Position numbers and translations under genes: made by a program
Shown: positions 1 through 9,974 of the stretch, in pieces
How the letters are laid out: every line of letters starts with the position of its first letter
Position numbering within the stretch: the first letter of the stretch is position 1
Notes under the pieces: generated by a model
The model's input: only the letters and a program-made list of their open reading frames with translations
The model's database searches: none
What the model was told of the DNA's origin: nothing
NCBI GenBank assembly: GCA_034769895.1
Contig: CM068373.1
Span: 196,706,134-196,770,133 of the forward strand
Direction of reading: 5' to 3'
Length of the DNA stretch: 64,000 nucleotides
DNA from: Magicicada septendecula
Lineage: Eukaryota; Arthropoda; Insecta; Hemiptera; Cicadidae

Positions 1-1
1 T

Positions 2-685
2 AGAGATAACGTCAGTACATATCAGCAGTTTCGTGAGGCATTCGAGAACCGATACTGGAATTTACATACACAACGACAAGTAAGGGATCAACTCGAATAT
101 GGAAAGTTCAATGCAGAAAGACAGCAGAGTATTGAACAATACACAATTACGCAAATAGAACGTGTAAAGCATCTTAAACCTAAATTCTCAGAATATGAAA
201 TTGTTTCAAAGTTATCTTACCATTTTCAGCGAGATATCCAGTTAGCAGTTTATACACAGGGAATTAAAACCATAGAAGAATTTTTAATCCTTGTGACACA
301 GTCGGAAAATATCAATAAAGGTAAGAACACACAATACTGGGAACAAAAACACACAAATCACCACTATAATTATCACAGAGATGACAAGAAAGCAATACAA
401 AACACTACACCGCCCCGTGATAATTACAAAATAAATTATTCGCCACCAATGTACAACACTACAACATGCACAGCTACAGAGACGGAACGAATAAATACAG
501 CTAAACGACAAGGAGACGTTGTATGGTCGTCCAATCGTAAACAGTTTTCAAAACCAGCTGACAAACGCGTTGCCGCAGTACGAGGGTACGATGAGAAAAA
601 ATTGAAGAGAGATAGCCAGAAAATGAATGAGATGGAGACAGTAACATTCCACAATCGGCCGTCTACATCAAAAGCGTCACAATGA
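2..685 (+). pseudogene. gag: gag (3' part), element A
   Basis: The frame is open from base 2 to a TGA at 683-685, and no start codon is visible because the window begins inside the gene. The first ~95 codons have the look of a retrotransposon capsid (QQFREAF, ENRYWN, a run of helices ending in EEFLILV), which fits the Retrotrans_gag type. The C-terminal half is polar and rich in N, T, Y and K. I see no CCHC zinc knuckle. The same frame stays open beyond the TGA into the protease, so gag and pol are not separated by a frame change in this copy. The role, from the family, is the structural protein of the virus-like particle. Product assignment is from position and composition. Confidence 0.75.
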
Positions 686-1153
686 CTGAATAAACGGAAG
701 CAAAATTATAAAATAAACAACATATACCCCTGCGACATTAGAGAGGAATTATTAAGCACCGAACAGGATATAAAGCGAGACGCACAGCAAACACAATGCC
801 CTATTGTGAATGTGAGCATAAACAGGTGTAAAATACGGATGCTAGTTGACACCGGCAGCCAACTATCAATTCTTAACGCTGCATGGGTTCAACGCAATAA
901 GAAATATTTTAAAAATACTGCAATTTTGCCCGTAAATAATTTAAATATTACAACAGCTACCAATAAAAAAGAAAGAGTTAAACAACAAGCATATGTAACT
1001 CTAACATATAAAAATCTAGAATTAGAACACCCCATGATAATTATGCATAAATTGATTTATGATGGAATCTTAGGTATCGATATACTAAATGAAATAAATG
1101 CTAAGATTAATGTTAATGATAATACAATTGTGTGTAATTATAAAAATGTTTAA
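686..1153 (+). pseudogene. pol: pol N-terminal part: retroviral-type aspartic protease, element A
   Basis: Codons from 686 onward are in the gag frame. The protease active-site motif LVDTGSQLSIL (DTG triad) lies at about 842-875, and the flap/C-terminal signature GILGIDIL lies at about 1066-1089, as in retropepsins. The stretch before the first ATG at 806 is open and probably belongs to the polyprotein. The reading ends in TAA at 1151-1153, and RT follows in the same frame after 12 bases, so the TAA is either a nonsense mutation or an ORF boundary. The family role is cleavage of the Gag-Pol polyprotein. Confidence 0.82.
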
Positions 1154-1165
1154 TATGAATTAAAT

Positions 1166-2305
1166 ATGAACAGCGAGGAAGAAGAGTGCAAGGTAAGTGA
1201 ACCACCTATTACTTTGTACAAGCCACAAATACAGTATGGTCCAACTCGACATGTAAATGCGACAGATGAAGGAATGACGACACAGGGTGAAGAGAAACTG
1301 CACGAATTAATAGAAGAATACAGTGATATATTTAGTGAAGTACCGACGCAGACGACAGTATACGAGCACTCTATAGTAGTGTCAGACCCTACGAAAGTCA
1401 TTAGGAAGAAATACCCTATCCCAATGCGATATGAGGAAGAGGTTGAACTGGAAATTCGGCGCATGATCGAAAGTGGAGTCATAGAGCGATCGAACAGCAA
1501 CTTCCTGAATCCTCTAGTGGTAGTGAAGAAGAAAAGTGGTGAAATACGTCTATGCCTTGACATGAGGGAGCTGAACAGCATTGTATTAAAGGAGTATGAC
1601 TGTGCGCCAACTGCGGACGAATTATTTACTAAGTGTGAAGGAGCGAGGCATCTGACGAAGCTAGATTTACGCTCAAGTTTCTGGCAGATTCCAATTCGTG
1701 AAGAGAATAGAAAGTACACCGCTTTCCTGTATAAAAATAAATGCTACCAACACAGGGTAGTACCCTTCGGATTAAGCACGAGTTTGGCAGCCATCGTAAA
1801 GTGTCTAGAAAGAGCCCTAGGACCTGAGGTGGAACCCTACACCATGGTATTTGTAGATGATATCTTAGTTGTATCTACAACGTTAGACGAACACATAAAA
1901 CATCTAAGCACGATATTCCACAAGCTTAGGCAAGCGAACATATCCCTTAACCTAGACAAATGTGAATTTATCAAATCCTCTATCCAATTCCTAGGTCACA
2001 TTATTTCATCCTCTGGTATTCAACCCGATCCTATCAAAATTTCCAGCATAACTAATTTCCCTATACCCGGAAATCTCAAAGAGTTAAGAGCATTCTTAGG
2101 ACTAACAGGATACTACAGAAGATTCTCACCGTTATATGCAAAGTATACGCAACCGCTTCTAGAGCTGACGAAGAAAGGACAAAAATGGAAGTTGGAGAAG
2201 CAACACCAAAATGCCTTTAACCAAGTGAAAGAGTTATTCATCGAAAATATTATGTTACATCATCCTCAACGAGAATCTACTCCGATGCCAGTGACTACGC
2301 AGTAG
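1166..2305 (+). pseudogene. pol: pol: reverse transcriptase domain, element A
   Basis: This is a 379-codon open frame starting at an ATG just after the protease. RT motifs appear in order: LRLCLDMRELN-like block (GEIRLCLDMREL), KLDLRSSFWQIPI, RVVPFGLSTSLAA, the catalytic FVDDILVVS (F/Y-V-D-D) near 1849-1875, LNLDKCEF, FLGHIIS, and GLTGYYRRF of the connection region. This is Ty3/gypsy order. The last eight codons before TAG at 2303-2305 are out of the true frame; RNase H resumes in another frame from about 2278. The catalytic aspartates are intact, so the RT core itself is conserved although the polyprotein is broken. Confidence 0.92.
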
Positions 2306-3948
2306 GAAGTGTACTGTATCAACAAGATACTACGGGAGAGCACTGGGTTATTGCCTACGCCAGTAGAGTCTTCAAAGGAGCTGAAAAACACTACTCCACA
2401 TCAGAAAAAGAAATACTTGCTATAGTGTACGCTCTTAAGCAATTCAGATATTATGTTTATGGTACTCATTTTGAGAAAAATACTGACCACCAAGCATTAT
2501 CATTTCTATTGAAATGCAAAGTAACAAATGCCCGATTATTAAATTGGATTTTAGCCATTAGTGAATACTCATTCACCATTAAATACTGTAAAGGTAAAGA
2601 TAATATTATAGCTGATACACTCAGCCGATACATCAAAAAAGAATGTGAAGAAATCTGTGAGAGCGAAAAGAAAGAAGTACGATTGTTATCAATTAAAATT
2701 AAAGAGAATGATGAAGTAAAACAAATGCTGAAAAATTTAGCACAACAACAAGATTTGGATGTGACAATAAGGGAGATGAAGAACCAAGAACAGCTACCAA
2801 ATCATTATAAGGTACTTAATGGAATTCTTTTCAGGTTAGTAAGACAAGACTGGAAGATAGTACTAACGAATGACATGTTACAGAAATTAATTCAACCAGC
2901 ACATGAGAGTTTAGCACATGCTGCCGATCTCAAATGTTACCTGAGTCTACGAGAAGATTTTACGATTAATAATATGTATCGAAAAATAAAGAAGGAAGTG
3001 AAGAAGTGTTATGAGTGTCAAACGGCGAAAGGACCGAATTTACACACATACGTGGAAATGCAGAGCATCCAGAAGGAGTACAAGGAAGAGCTAATTGCAG
3101 TGGATTTTCTGGGACCACTACAACGATCAAATCGAGGTGTGAAGCACATATTGGTATGTATCGATGTGTTTTCCAAGGCAGTCCGACTGTACCCAACTAT
3201 GCGACCCACAACCAAAGTTGTTCTAAAGATACTACTGCAGAAATATATTCCGTCATATGGAAAAATGAAGAAGGTACACAGTGATCAAGGTGTACAATTC
3301 CAGAGTGAAAAATGGGAGAGGACGTTAAGGGAAAATGGAATAGAACCTGCACTCACATCCATAAGACATCCTCAAGGAAACCTTGCTGACAGAGTCAACA
3401 AAGAATTAGGTAAATATTTACGAATATACTGCCATGATCAACACAATAAATGGGCAGAATATTTAACATTTCCTGAAAAAGCCATCAACGAAAATTATAG
3501 TGAAGCAACAGGATATACTCCAATGGAATTGGAAGAAGATAAGAAGCCAAACAGATTTTGGACCAAGTATATACACAAGCCTAATAACCAGAATGTACCT
3601 GTACCAATAAGTGTAAAAATTGAATACGCAAAGCAACGAATAATTGAAAGAGGTAACAAGAGAGTAGAGAGATTTTATCTAACTCACAAACTTCAACAGT
3701 TTAATGTAGGAGAGAATATACTACTCAAAGCAAATCCTGTTGGAAAAAGAAGCGAGAATACGGCAAAGAAATTCTTCAGACTGTATAATGGACCGTATAC
3801 GTTATGACAGCGAGTAGGACAACACACTTCCATCGTATGTGATGAGACACAGAAGAAGGAAATTGGAAAATTCCACGCAACGTCATTTAGGAACTTTACC
3901 ACTAATCACATTGCAAGTTCTGCCACCTGGTCAGCACATAGATCTTAA
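2278..3948 (+). pseudogene. pol: pol: RNase H and integrase, element A
   Basis: RNase H starts at YSDASDYAVGSVL (about 2278) and ends at ADTLSR (about 2629). The integrase HHCC finger (HESLAH ... CYECQ) lies at 2900-3025, followed by the core. Catalytic positions are Asp at 3103 (VDFLGP), Asp at 3283 (SDQG) and, exactly 35 codons later, 3388, where Glu is expected but GAC (Asp) is present; both relatives in this window have GAG there. A TGA at 3805-3807 replaces a CGA Arg codon of the relatives. The same frame continues after it to TAA at 3946-3948 and still matches the relatives' C-terminal tail. This copy is therefore doubly damaged in integrase. Confidence 0.92.
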
Positions 3949-4159
3949 AAAACCACGCTCTCAGCTACCATTTGTAACCGCTACTGCCGTTACATACAAT
4001 ATTTAAAACTAGACACATGGTCTAGACGGAAGCATAAAATGGCTGGAGTCCATAGTGACAGGACTTGCAATAATACGCTTGCTTCAACAGTAACAATCCC
4101 TTTTATTAGTGTTTTATAATTATCAGTTTACATTACGTTTATGACAATGATTCCTGTAA
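3949..4159 (+). other. Element A 3' tail, possible start of its 3' LTR
   Basis: There is no ORF. A TGTAACCGCTACTGCCG segment near 3969 could be the start of A's 3' LTR, because LTRs of its relatives begin TGTTACC. Nothing further can be matched before similarity to the oppositely oriented B LTR begins near 4160, so A's LTR is truncated at this junction. This is inference. Confidence 0.35.
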
Positions 4160-4963
4160 TATATTGTAACAATATTACATTCCAATATAATATAATTTAT
4201 ATTTGTGATGCCCCACGTTGGAAGCGGCATTTCTTATGACGATACAAAATGGCAAATTTAATATAATTTAAATTTGTGGAGCCCCACGATCTTGGAGCGC
4301 CATTTCTTATGCAACGTTACATATACATAAGTAAAATTTATATTGGGTTTCAGGTGTATCTGCAATAAGAACTCTATGTAACTTGTAACGGTATTTAAAA
4401 TATATTTGATATTAATAAAATTGTGCACCTGGCACTTACTTCGACTTAAACATTCGTTATTATATTGTTACTATGCCGTAAGGCTTATGCTATATACATC
4501 CTTACTGACTAAATATTCTATTCTACTAATTATTGTATAAAAAAAATCTCATTTCCAGACTACTCAGTCAATTAGTGTGTTTCAAAATATCAATGTTTAA
4601 ATATCTTCTTATATATTGTAATGTAACTCAAAAATATCAATACTTACTGAATTTATCTTTCGTTTCTCAGTACTGATTTATATCAAACGCTAATTTTTAC
4701 TTTAATGCTTTGTATTCTTTTCATTTCAATACTAATTTGAGCTCTTGTTTACGTTAATCTTACTTCAATAACATCAATGATTTTAATTCTATATTTACAA
4801 TAAACATTGGCTCTTATTTTTAAATAGAACAAGAATGTCTTTAATTGTCTTTGAGTTAATTGTTCGATTAAAAGATAAATAAGTTGTTTATCACCTTATT
4901 GTCGTCAATCATACTCAATCATTGAATCCCTCTGTAATTGTCCTCGTCTCGAACTCCAGCATC

Positions 4964-5113
4964 ACTTTCTCTTGTCCAGCGTCGCCTCACTCTTCTCCTT
5001 TTGTCCAGCGTCGACTCGCTCTCTGACCAGTGTCGTATCGTTCTTCTCCTCTTGTCCAGCGTCGACTCTCTCTCTGTTCAGCGTCGTATCGCTCTCTGGA
5101 ACTTCTCCTCTTG
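4964..5113. repeat. CCAGYGTCG minisatellite inside B LTR
   Basis: Five tandem imperfect units of about 25-30 bp are present, each with a TCCAGCGTCG-like core separated by CTCTCT/CTTCTCCTCTTG spacers. The matching place in the other LTR (12735-12845) has four units, so the array differs in copy number between the two LTR copies. Confidence 0.75.
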
Positions 5114-5793
5114 CTGTTTCGGACGTCAGTTGATCTTCTTATGTGGATCTTCTTATGTAATTTTGTTACTACTTAAAAATTGTTTGTTTTACAATCCAGT
5201 TACATAACTGTATGTAACTGGAAGGATGAAACTATTTACAAAATTTAAATATTCTGTGCGGACGGGAGAAGCTCCCGCTGCACTGTGGGTGATTTAAGAA
5301 AGAGAACCACTGTAGCGTGTGTGTCCTATTTATACCCATGTCTTGGTCAACACCTGCAGTTATACGAAATCGACTTGTCAGAAACTGTCTCTGGGTTCAG
5401 TTCCCCCACTCTTTGTCAATTTCGCTATTTCTTATTTTTCTGCGAATTGCAGAGTCCTGTAAGTATACTCTTATACTCATCTTATAACTATTTTCACAAA
5501 ACATGTTCACTGTAATTTTGGACATTGCAACTTAACCCTTTCGATTTGTACACAGTTATTTCACTACTACACTCGTACGGTGTGTCTTTTTTACGTGGTT
5601 TTTGTACACAGTATTTAGTTAATTTTCTTACATTTTATTGTATTTTTGGATTTTACTCCTTAATTATAGTTTATGAATAATTACGGAAAAACCGTAATTA
5701 TGCAATAATTCAAATTGGGGTGGTAAACTCGCCTGCATAGACCTGCGTTCACACACACTAGCAAAATACTGGTGTACACACTTTCAGTTACAC

Positions 5794-5820
5794 TTGTGTG
5801 TGTGTGTGTGTGTGTGTGTG
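5794..5820. repeat. (TG)n microsatellite
   Basis: About 13 TG dinucleotides inside the B LTR. The corresponding place in the right LTR (about 13542-13556) has only about 6, so the array has expanded or contracted since duplication. Confidence 0.9.
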
Positions 5821-6004
5821 CACGTCGATTCAGGTCGAAACACCTGTTCATATTTTTGTCTGAGCCAAGCTTGCAATCCCTGACATGCTTATTTCTAATA
5901 CATTATGAATTATTTACAGTTTATTAGGTATATTTAAATTTTTATATTCAATGCTCAGTACATCACTTATTTGTACTGTCGCATTATCCCTCTGGTTGGT
6001 AACA

Positions 6005-6275
6005 AAAAAATTTAATAAATTTATTTATTAAAATTTTTTTTATTATTATTATTACACTTGAAAAAAATGTAACAAATAATAAAGAATAATATTTGTAGCG
6101 TGATCCTAAGTGGTCAATTCGCTGGAAAAAAAGAATAATATTCGTCATTTCACCCTTAATTGGACTGTATACAAATGTCTTACCTACCCTCTTCACACGC
6201 TCACTGCTCGTGACCTTGTAGTAGGGTGGCTTTAACAAACAGCTGATCTGACTGGTTTCATTGACCTCGTTGTTT
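6005..6275 (-). other. Element B 3' noncoding region next to LTR
   Basis: AT-rich DNA with a run of ATT repeats at 6040-6055. No ORF can be supported. A duplicated AAGAATAATATTYGT segment (6082-6097 and 6130-6145) makes copy 1 longer than copy 2 here. No clear polypurine tract is visible next to the LTR. Confidence 0.5.
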
Positions 6276-7153
6276 TTATGTGTAGAACTTCCTAAATGAC
6301 GTTGCTTGGAATTTACCAATTTCTTTCTTCTGTATCTCATCATATACGATGAAAGTGTGTTGTCCTACTCGCTGTCTTAACGTATACGGTCCATTATAAA
6401 GTCTGAAGAATTTCTTCGCCGTATTATCACTCCGTTTTCCCACCGGATTAGCTTTGATTAGTACACTTTCTCCCACGTTGAATTGTTGTAGCTTGTCAGT
6501 TAGATTAAATCTCTCTACTCTCTTGTTACCTCTTTCTATTATCCGTTGCTTTGCATATTCAATTTTCACACTTATTGGTACAGGTACATTCTGGTTATTA
6601 GGTTTGTTTATATACTTAGTCCAAAATCTGTTTGGCTTCTTATCGTCTTCCAATTCCATTGGAGTATATCCTGTTGCTTCACTATAATTTTCGTTAATGG
6701 CTTTTTCAAGAAATGGTAAATATTCTGCCCATTTATTGTGTTGATCATGGCAGTATATTCGTAAATATTTATCTAATTGTTTGTTAACTCTCTCAGCAAG
6801 GTTTCCTTGAGAATGTCTTATGGATGTGAGTACAGGTTGTATTCCATTTTCCCTTAACGTCCTCTCCCATTTTCCACTTTGGAATTGTACACCTTGGTCA
6901 CTGAGTACCTTCTTCATTTTTCCATATGACGGAATATATTTCTGCAGTAGTATCTTTAGAACAACTTTGGTTGTGGGTCGCATAATTGGGTACAGTCGGA
7001 CTGCCTTGGAAAACACATCGATACATACCAATATGTGCTTCACACCTCGACTTGATCGTGGTAGTGGTCCCAGAAAATCCACTGCAATTAGCTTTCCTTT
7101 GGTTTCCTTCTGGATGCTCTGCATTTCTATGTATGTGTGTAAATTCGGTCCTT
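6276..7153 (-). pseudogene. pol: Integrase core, element B copy 1
   Basis: This is an open frame of about 290 codons, beginning in GPNLHTY just after the point where the HHCC finger has been lost (the ATG is at 7124). From the ATG, the DD35E residues are Asp16 (VDFLGP), Asp76 (SDQG) and Glu111 (NLAERVN), all intact, unlike the element A copy. The C-terminal region (PVGKRSDNTAKKFFRL, then RQRVGQHTF) is complete and ends at TGA. Without the zinc finger, RT and protease the protein cannot be made as a normal Pol product. The family role is insertion of retrotransposon cDNA. Confidence 0.9.
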
Positions 7154-7777
7154 AATTTACATTATCTTATTCATACATTCTTACCTTCGCTTATAATCTT
7201 CCTTAACTCTTTTCTTAACATGACATTACTTATACAATACATGAACATTCATTACCTTTTATTACATTTCTTTAACATTACCTTTCTGATCGCTACTACT
7301 TTCCTGAAATACACTTCCGTAACAGAATACTCTTTTAGCTTTGTAGTGTGTCGCATGATCGGTTACAGAGGAACTGTCTTGGAAAACAACGATATTTTTC
7401 TCGAAGTCTTTAATCCTAAGTAGTCTCTGCCCTTTTGACTTTTCACTCTTTCTTTCTTCTGTGTCCTTGTATCTCCATTAAGTGTTCGCTTGATCAGCCG
7501 TTCTGACAATTATAGCAATTATTTTCCATTCCTAACCTTTTCTTCATATCAATAACAACAATAACATCTTTTACCATTACTTTCTTAAATATTTCTTTAC
7601 ACTATCATTCCTTACCATTAATAATACATTTCTTAATTAACCCTTTAAAATAATATTCCTTATTTCATTTCACTAATATTTCTTTTTACTTGCTATCATA
7701 TCCTTAATAAATAACATTTCTTAATTATACTCTCTTATATTATTATTAATAATTAATAGTAATATTATTTTTCTCAT
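7154..7777 (-). other. Noncoding spacer replacing pol in element B copy 1
   Basis: About 620 bp of T-rich DNA between gag and integrase, with no ORF on the minus strand. It has the same length and sequence as 20211-20834, so the deletion of protease-RT-RNase H predates the duplication of the internal region. Confidence 0.7.
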
Positions 7778-8835
7778 TTAAAAATAATTATTGATTTTCG
7801 GGTATTGAGTTCGGTTCGGTGTGTCGTTAGAACTGACACTCCTCATTATAACCATTGCATTGTCCGTCGTCTCCCGGACGTATATTAGTCGACGGGTACA
7901 GTTATTTCCGTCGCACACCCTCATTGTGTTAACGTCCCGTTGTATTGTTGCGACGTTTGTTTTTATCGTGGAAGTCATCTGTTTATGGGGTGAAAACTTT
8001 ATTCTCCCTCTCTTTCTCTCGTAACGGTCGCATTCCATCGCAACAGTTTGCTCGTGGCCCATATAAACAGTTGAACCTATTTTCGTGCGCCTTTTATGAT
8101 AATATTCATTGTAATTACTATAATTATAGTTATAATTATCGTTAACTTTATATTTCTCGTACTTATACCTACCGTCATATTTACCACAATTTATTGTAGT
8201 GTTTCGTCTAGATAATTTACTACGTTTCTTGTTAGGCCTACAGTGATATTTATCTCCGTAAGTGTGGTGTCTTAAGTGTTTCACATGTGTCATCTTGTGT
8301 GAATTTCTATTGTGTGTGTGTCTCACACTTGGGATATCGCTATTAATAAGGTACGTTTTATTAACCTTAATTTGCTTCTTTTCCTTAATGTTAATTACTT
8401 TATAATTGTCGTTAGTAATTACACACGTATTTTCAACTACTATGAATTCTTCACATAATATTATCTTTTCATATATTAGCTCAGTTTGTTTATTAATTAT
8501 GCCACAGACATTTTCTGCGATCGTGTCAATACGTAAATTTGTATTAACAATTTTTTCGGTTAACTGTGCAGTAACGTTTATTATACTTTGTTTTATTTCA
8601 AGATTATCAATTTTTAACTCTTCTAGGCTTTCCGTGATTTGTATGGTGTCTGTCTAAAATTTTCGAACTGTAGCTCTAATTGTTTCTTATTAGATTCTTT
8701 TAGTTCGTCTGTTCTAGCATTTAAATTTTCTGTCTGTTTATTTAAATTTTCTGTCCATTTTGTGCTTAATTCATCGACCCAGGCACGCATCATCGTCTGG
8801 AATGCCTATACGTCTAAATTTCCTGGAGTCGTCAT
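7778..8835 (-). pseudogene. gag: gag-like coiled-coil protein, element B copy 1
   Basis: The start ATG is at 8835-8833, about 155 bases after the primer-binding site. The N-terminal part is a heptad-like coiled coil (STKWTENLNKQTENL, ARTDELKESNKKQLEL). It carries an in-frame TAG at 8808-8806 (codon 10) and a frameshift near 8640. The readable remainder passes through a long helical stretch (about 8630-8340) into a basic, Asn/Tyr/His-rich tail of 182 codons that ends at 7778. No CCHC knuckle is seen. Position right after the PBS and composition suggest gag. The two lesions make this copy a pseudogene. Confidence 0.65.
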
Positions 8836-8990
8836 GTTAAAGTATTATTAAAATATTTATTTAGTAGTAATTCTTTAACAATTATTATTGATAACCGTTC
8901 CCTACTTATTTATTTATTTCTTTATTTTATTACTAGTTATTATTAATACTCATTACAGTTACACCTGTTACATAGACAAACAATATTATT

Positions 8991-9001
8991 TGTGGGCGCC
9001 A
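8991..9001 (-). other. Primer-binding site of element B
   Basis: On the minus strand the sequence TGGCGCCCACA lies two or more bases after the LTR end (TAATCACACA). TGG plus GCGCC is the standard form of an LTR-element PBS complementary to a tRNA 3' end. It fixes the orientation of B and the LTR/internal boundary near 9003. Confidence 0.8.
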
Positions 9002-9206
9002 GCTGTGTGATTACACAACAATTAACATTACATTCAGTTACTGTTTAATGTAAATAATTATTACATATAATACATTTTTCATTTAACACACTCTTATATT
9101 TTAGAGCAACCCTTTAGCTACATAAAAAAATTTTAATAGTAAAATAGTGGGGATCGGGCCACACGTTCATGGGCTACAATTTCTGTAACAATTTTTTGTA
9201 TCTAAA

Positions 9207-9393
9207 TTTAGGCATGTCGTGCCCCACGTCCAGGGCGACATTTCTTATGTAACAATATAACATTGCAGATATAATGTAATTTATATTTGTGATGCCCCAC
9301 GTTGGAAGCGACATTTCTTATGATGATACAAAATGGCAAATTTAGTATAATTTAAATTTGTGGAGCCCACGATCTTGGAGCGCCATTTCTTAT
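9207..9393. repeat. Three diverged GCCCCACG...CATTTCTTATG units in B LTR
   Basis: Three imperfect direct repeats start near 9207, 9284 and 9346. Each runs AATTT..., then GTG-x-GCCCCACG, a G-rich variable core ending in GCG, then CATTTCTTATG. The last two are also in the left LTR (about 4200-4315). Repeats inside an LTR are often regulatory; no function can be shown here. Confidence 0.7.
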
Positions 9394-9505
9394 GCAACGT
9401 TACATATACATAAGTAAAATTTATGTTGGGTTTCAGGTATATCTGCAATAAGAACTCTATGTAACTTGTAACGATATTTCAAATTTATTTGATATTAATA
9501 AAATT

Positions 9506-9540
9506 GAGGCACGTAAATGGAAAAGGATGTAAGTGCCAAA
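9506..9540 (+). repeat. Left TIR of the 2.7-kb transposon
   Basis: It begins GAGGCACGTAAATGGAAAAG and pairs with the right end with only a few mismatches. The internal part, GGAAAAGGATGTAAGTGCC, recurs inside the element near 9762 (GGAAAGGATGTAAGTGCC). Confidence 0.88.
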
Positions 9541-9974
9541 AACAAAATTTTTCAGGAATAACAAAAAACTTATAGCTAAGCTATTAGATTTCAGAAAAAA
9601 TCTAAAAAAAATAGGATCAATTATATTTACATTGACTATTTATAAACTTAATCGTTTTACTTAATTATTTTTAAATTTAAATATAATTACCTTGAAATGG
9701 TGAAAGTGCCATCACGGTTTCGCCCTAAATGGCTATAAGTTCAAAAACTGTTTGTTGCACAGGAAAGGATGTAAGTGCCTTCTGGGTTATTTTAAAATAA
9801 TATTTCGAAAACGTAAAAATCTTATTTCACAAAAGTTATGTATTATTTATTTTAATATTTAACAAAAAATTAAAACTTTTTCTTGTACATATATATTATA
9901 TTCATAAGTCTCTGAAATAATGTACACATGAAAGTACTTTTTAACATATTGTCTGAAAAATTGTTATTGTGATT

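Larger units (their letters stand above)
1..4155 (+). mobile_element. Ty3/gypsy LTR retrotransposon A, 5'-truncated by window edge
   Basis: Domains run in Ty3/gypsy order on the + strand: gag, aspartic protease, RT, RNase H, HHCC zinc finger, integrase. The 5' LTR and gag start lie outside the window. The integrase is nearly identical to the two minus-strand integrase copies at 6276 and 19333, so A and B are close relatives, although their gag proteins differ clearly. No envelope ORF follows integrase. The coding path is broken by in-frame stops near 683, 1151 and 3805 and by one frameshift near 2262-2278, so this copy is not autonomous. Confidence 0.93.
4160..6004 (-). repeat. LTR of element B, left copy (truncated)
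   Basis: This stretch matches 9240-9505 + 12189-13669 + 19039-19109 base for base apart from scattered changes. Together those segments are one LTR split by two insertions. Read on the minus strand the LTR starts TGTTACCAACC at 6004. The last ~230 bp at its other end, seen at 9004-9240, are missing here. There is no gene in it; short open frames at 4938-5515 are not coding. Confidence 0.88.
6005..9003 (-). mobile_element. Internal region of gypsy element B, copy 1 (pol-deleted)
   Basis: Reading on the minus strand from 9003: primer-binding site, gag, about 620 bp of noncoding DNA, then integrase directly. Protease, RT, RNase H and the integrase zinc finger are absent. Copy 2 at 19110-21608 has the same deletion and is ~98% alike by eye. 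The element is therefore a non-autonomous derivative that would depend on a full-length relative such as A for RT. Confidence 0.88.

Noticed and set aside
4938..5515. Ser-rich ORFs with apparent repeats
   Set aside because: Translation of the CCAGYGTCG minisatellite in the B LTR, which is read on the other strand.
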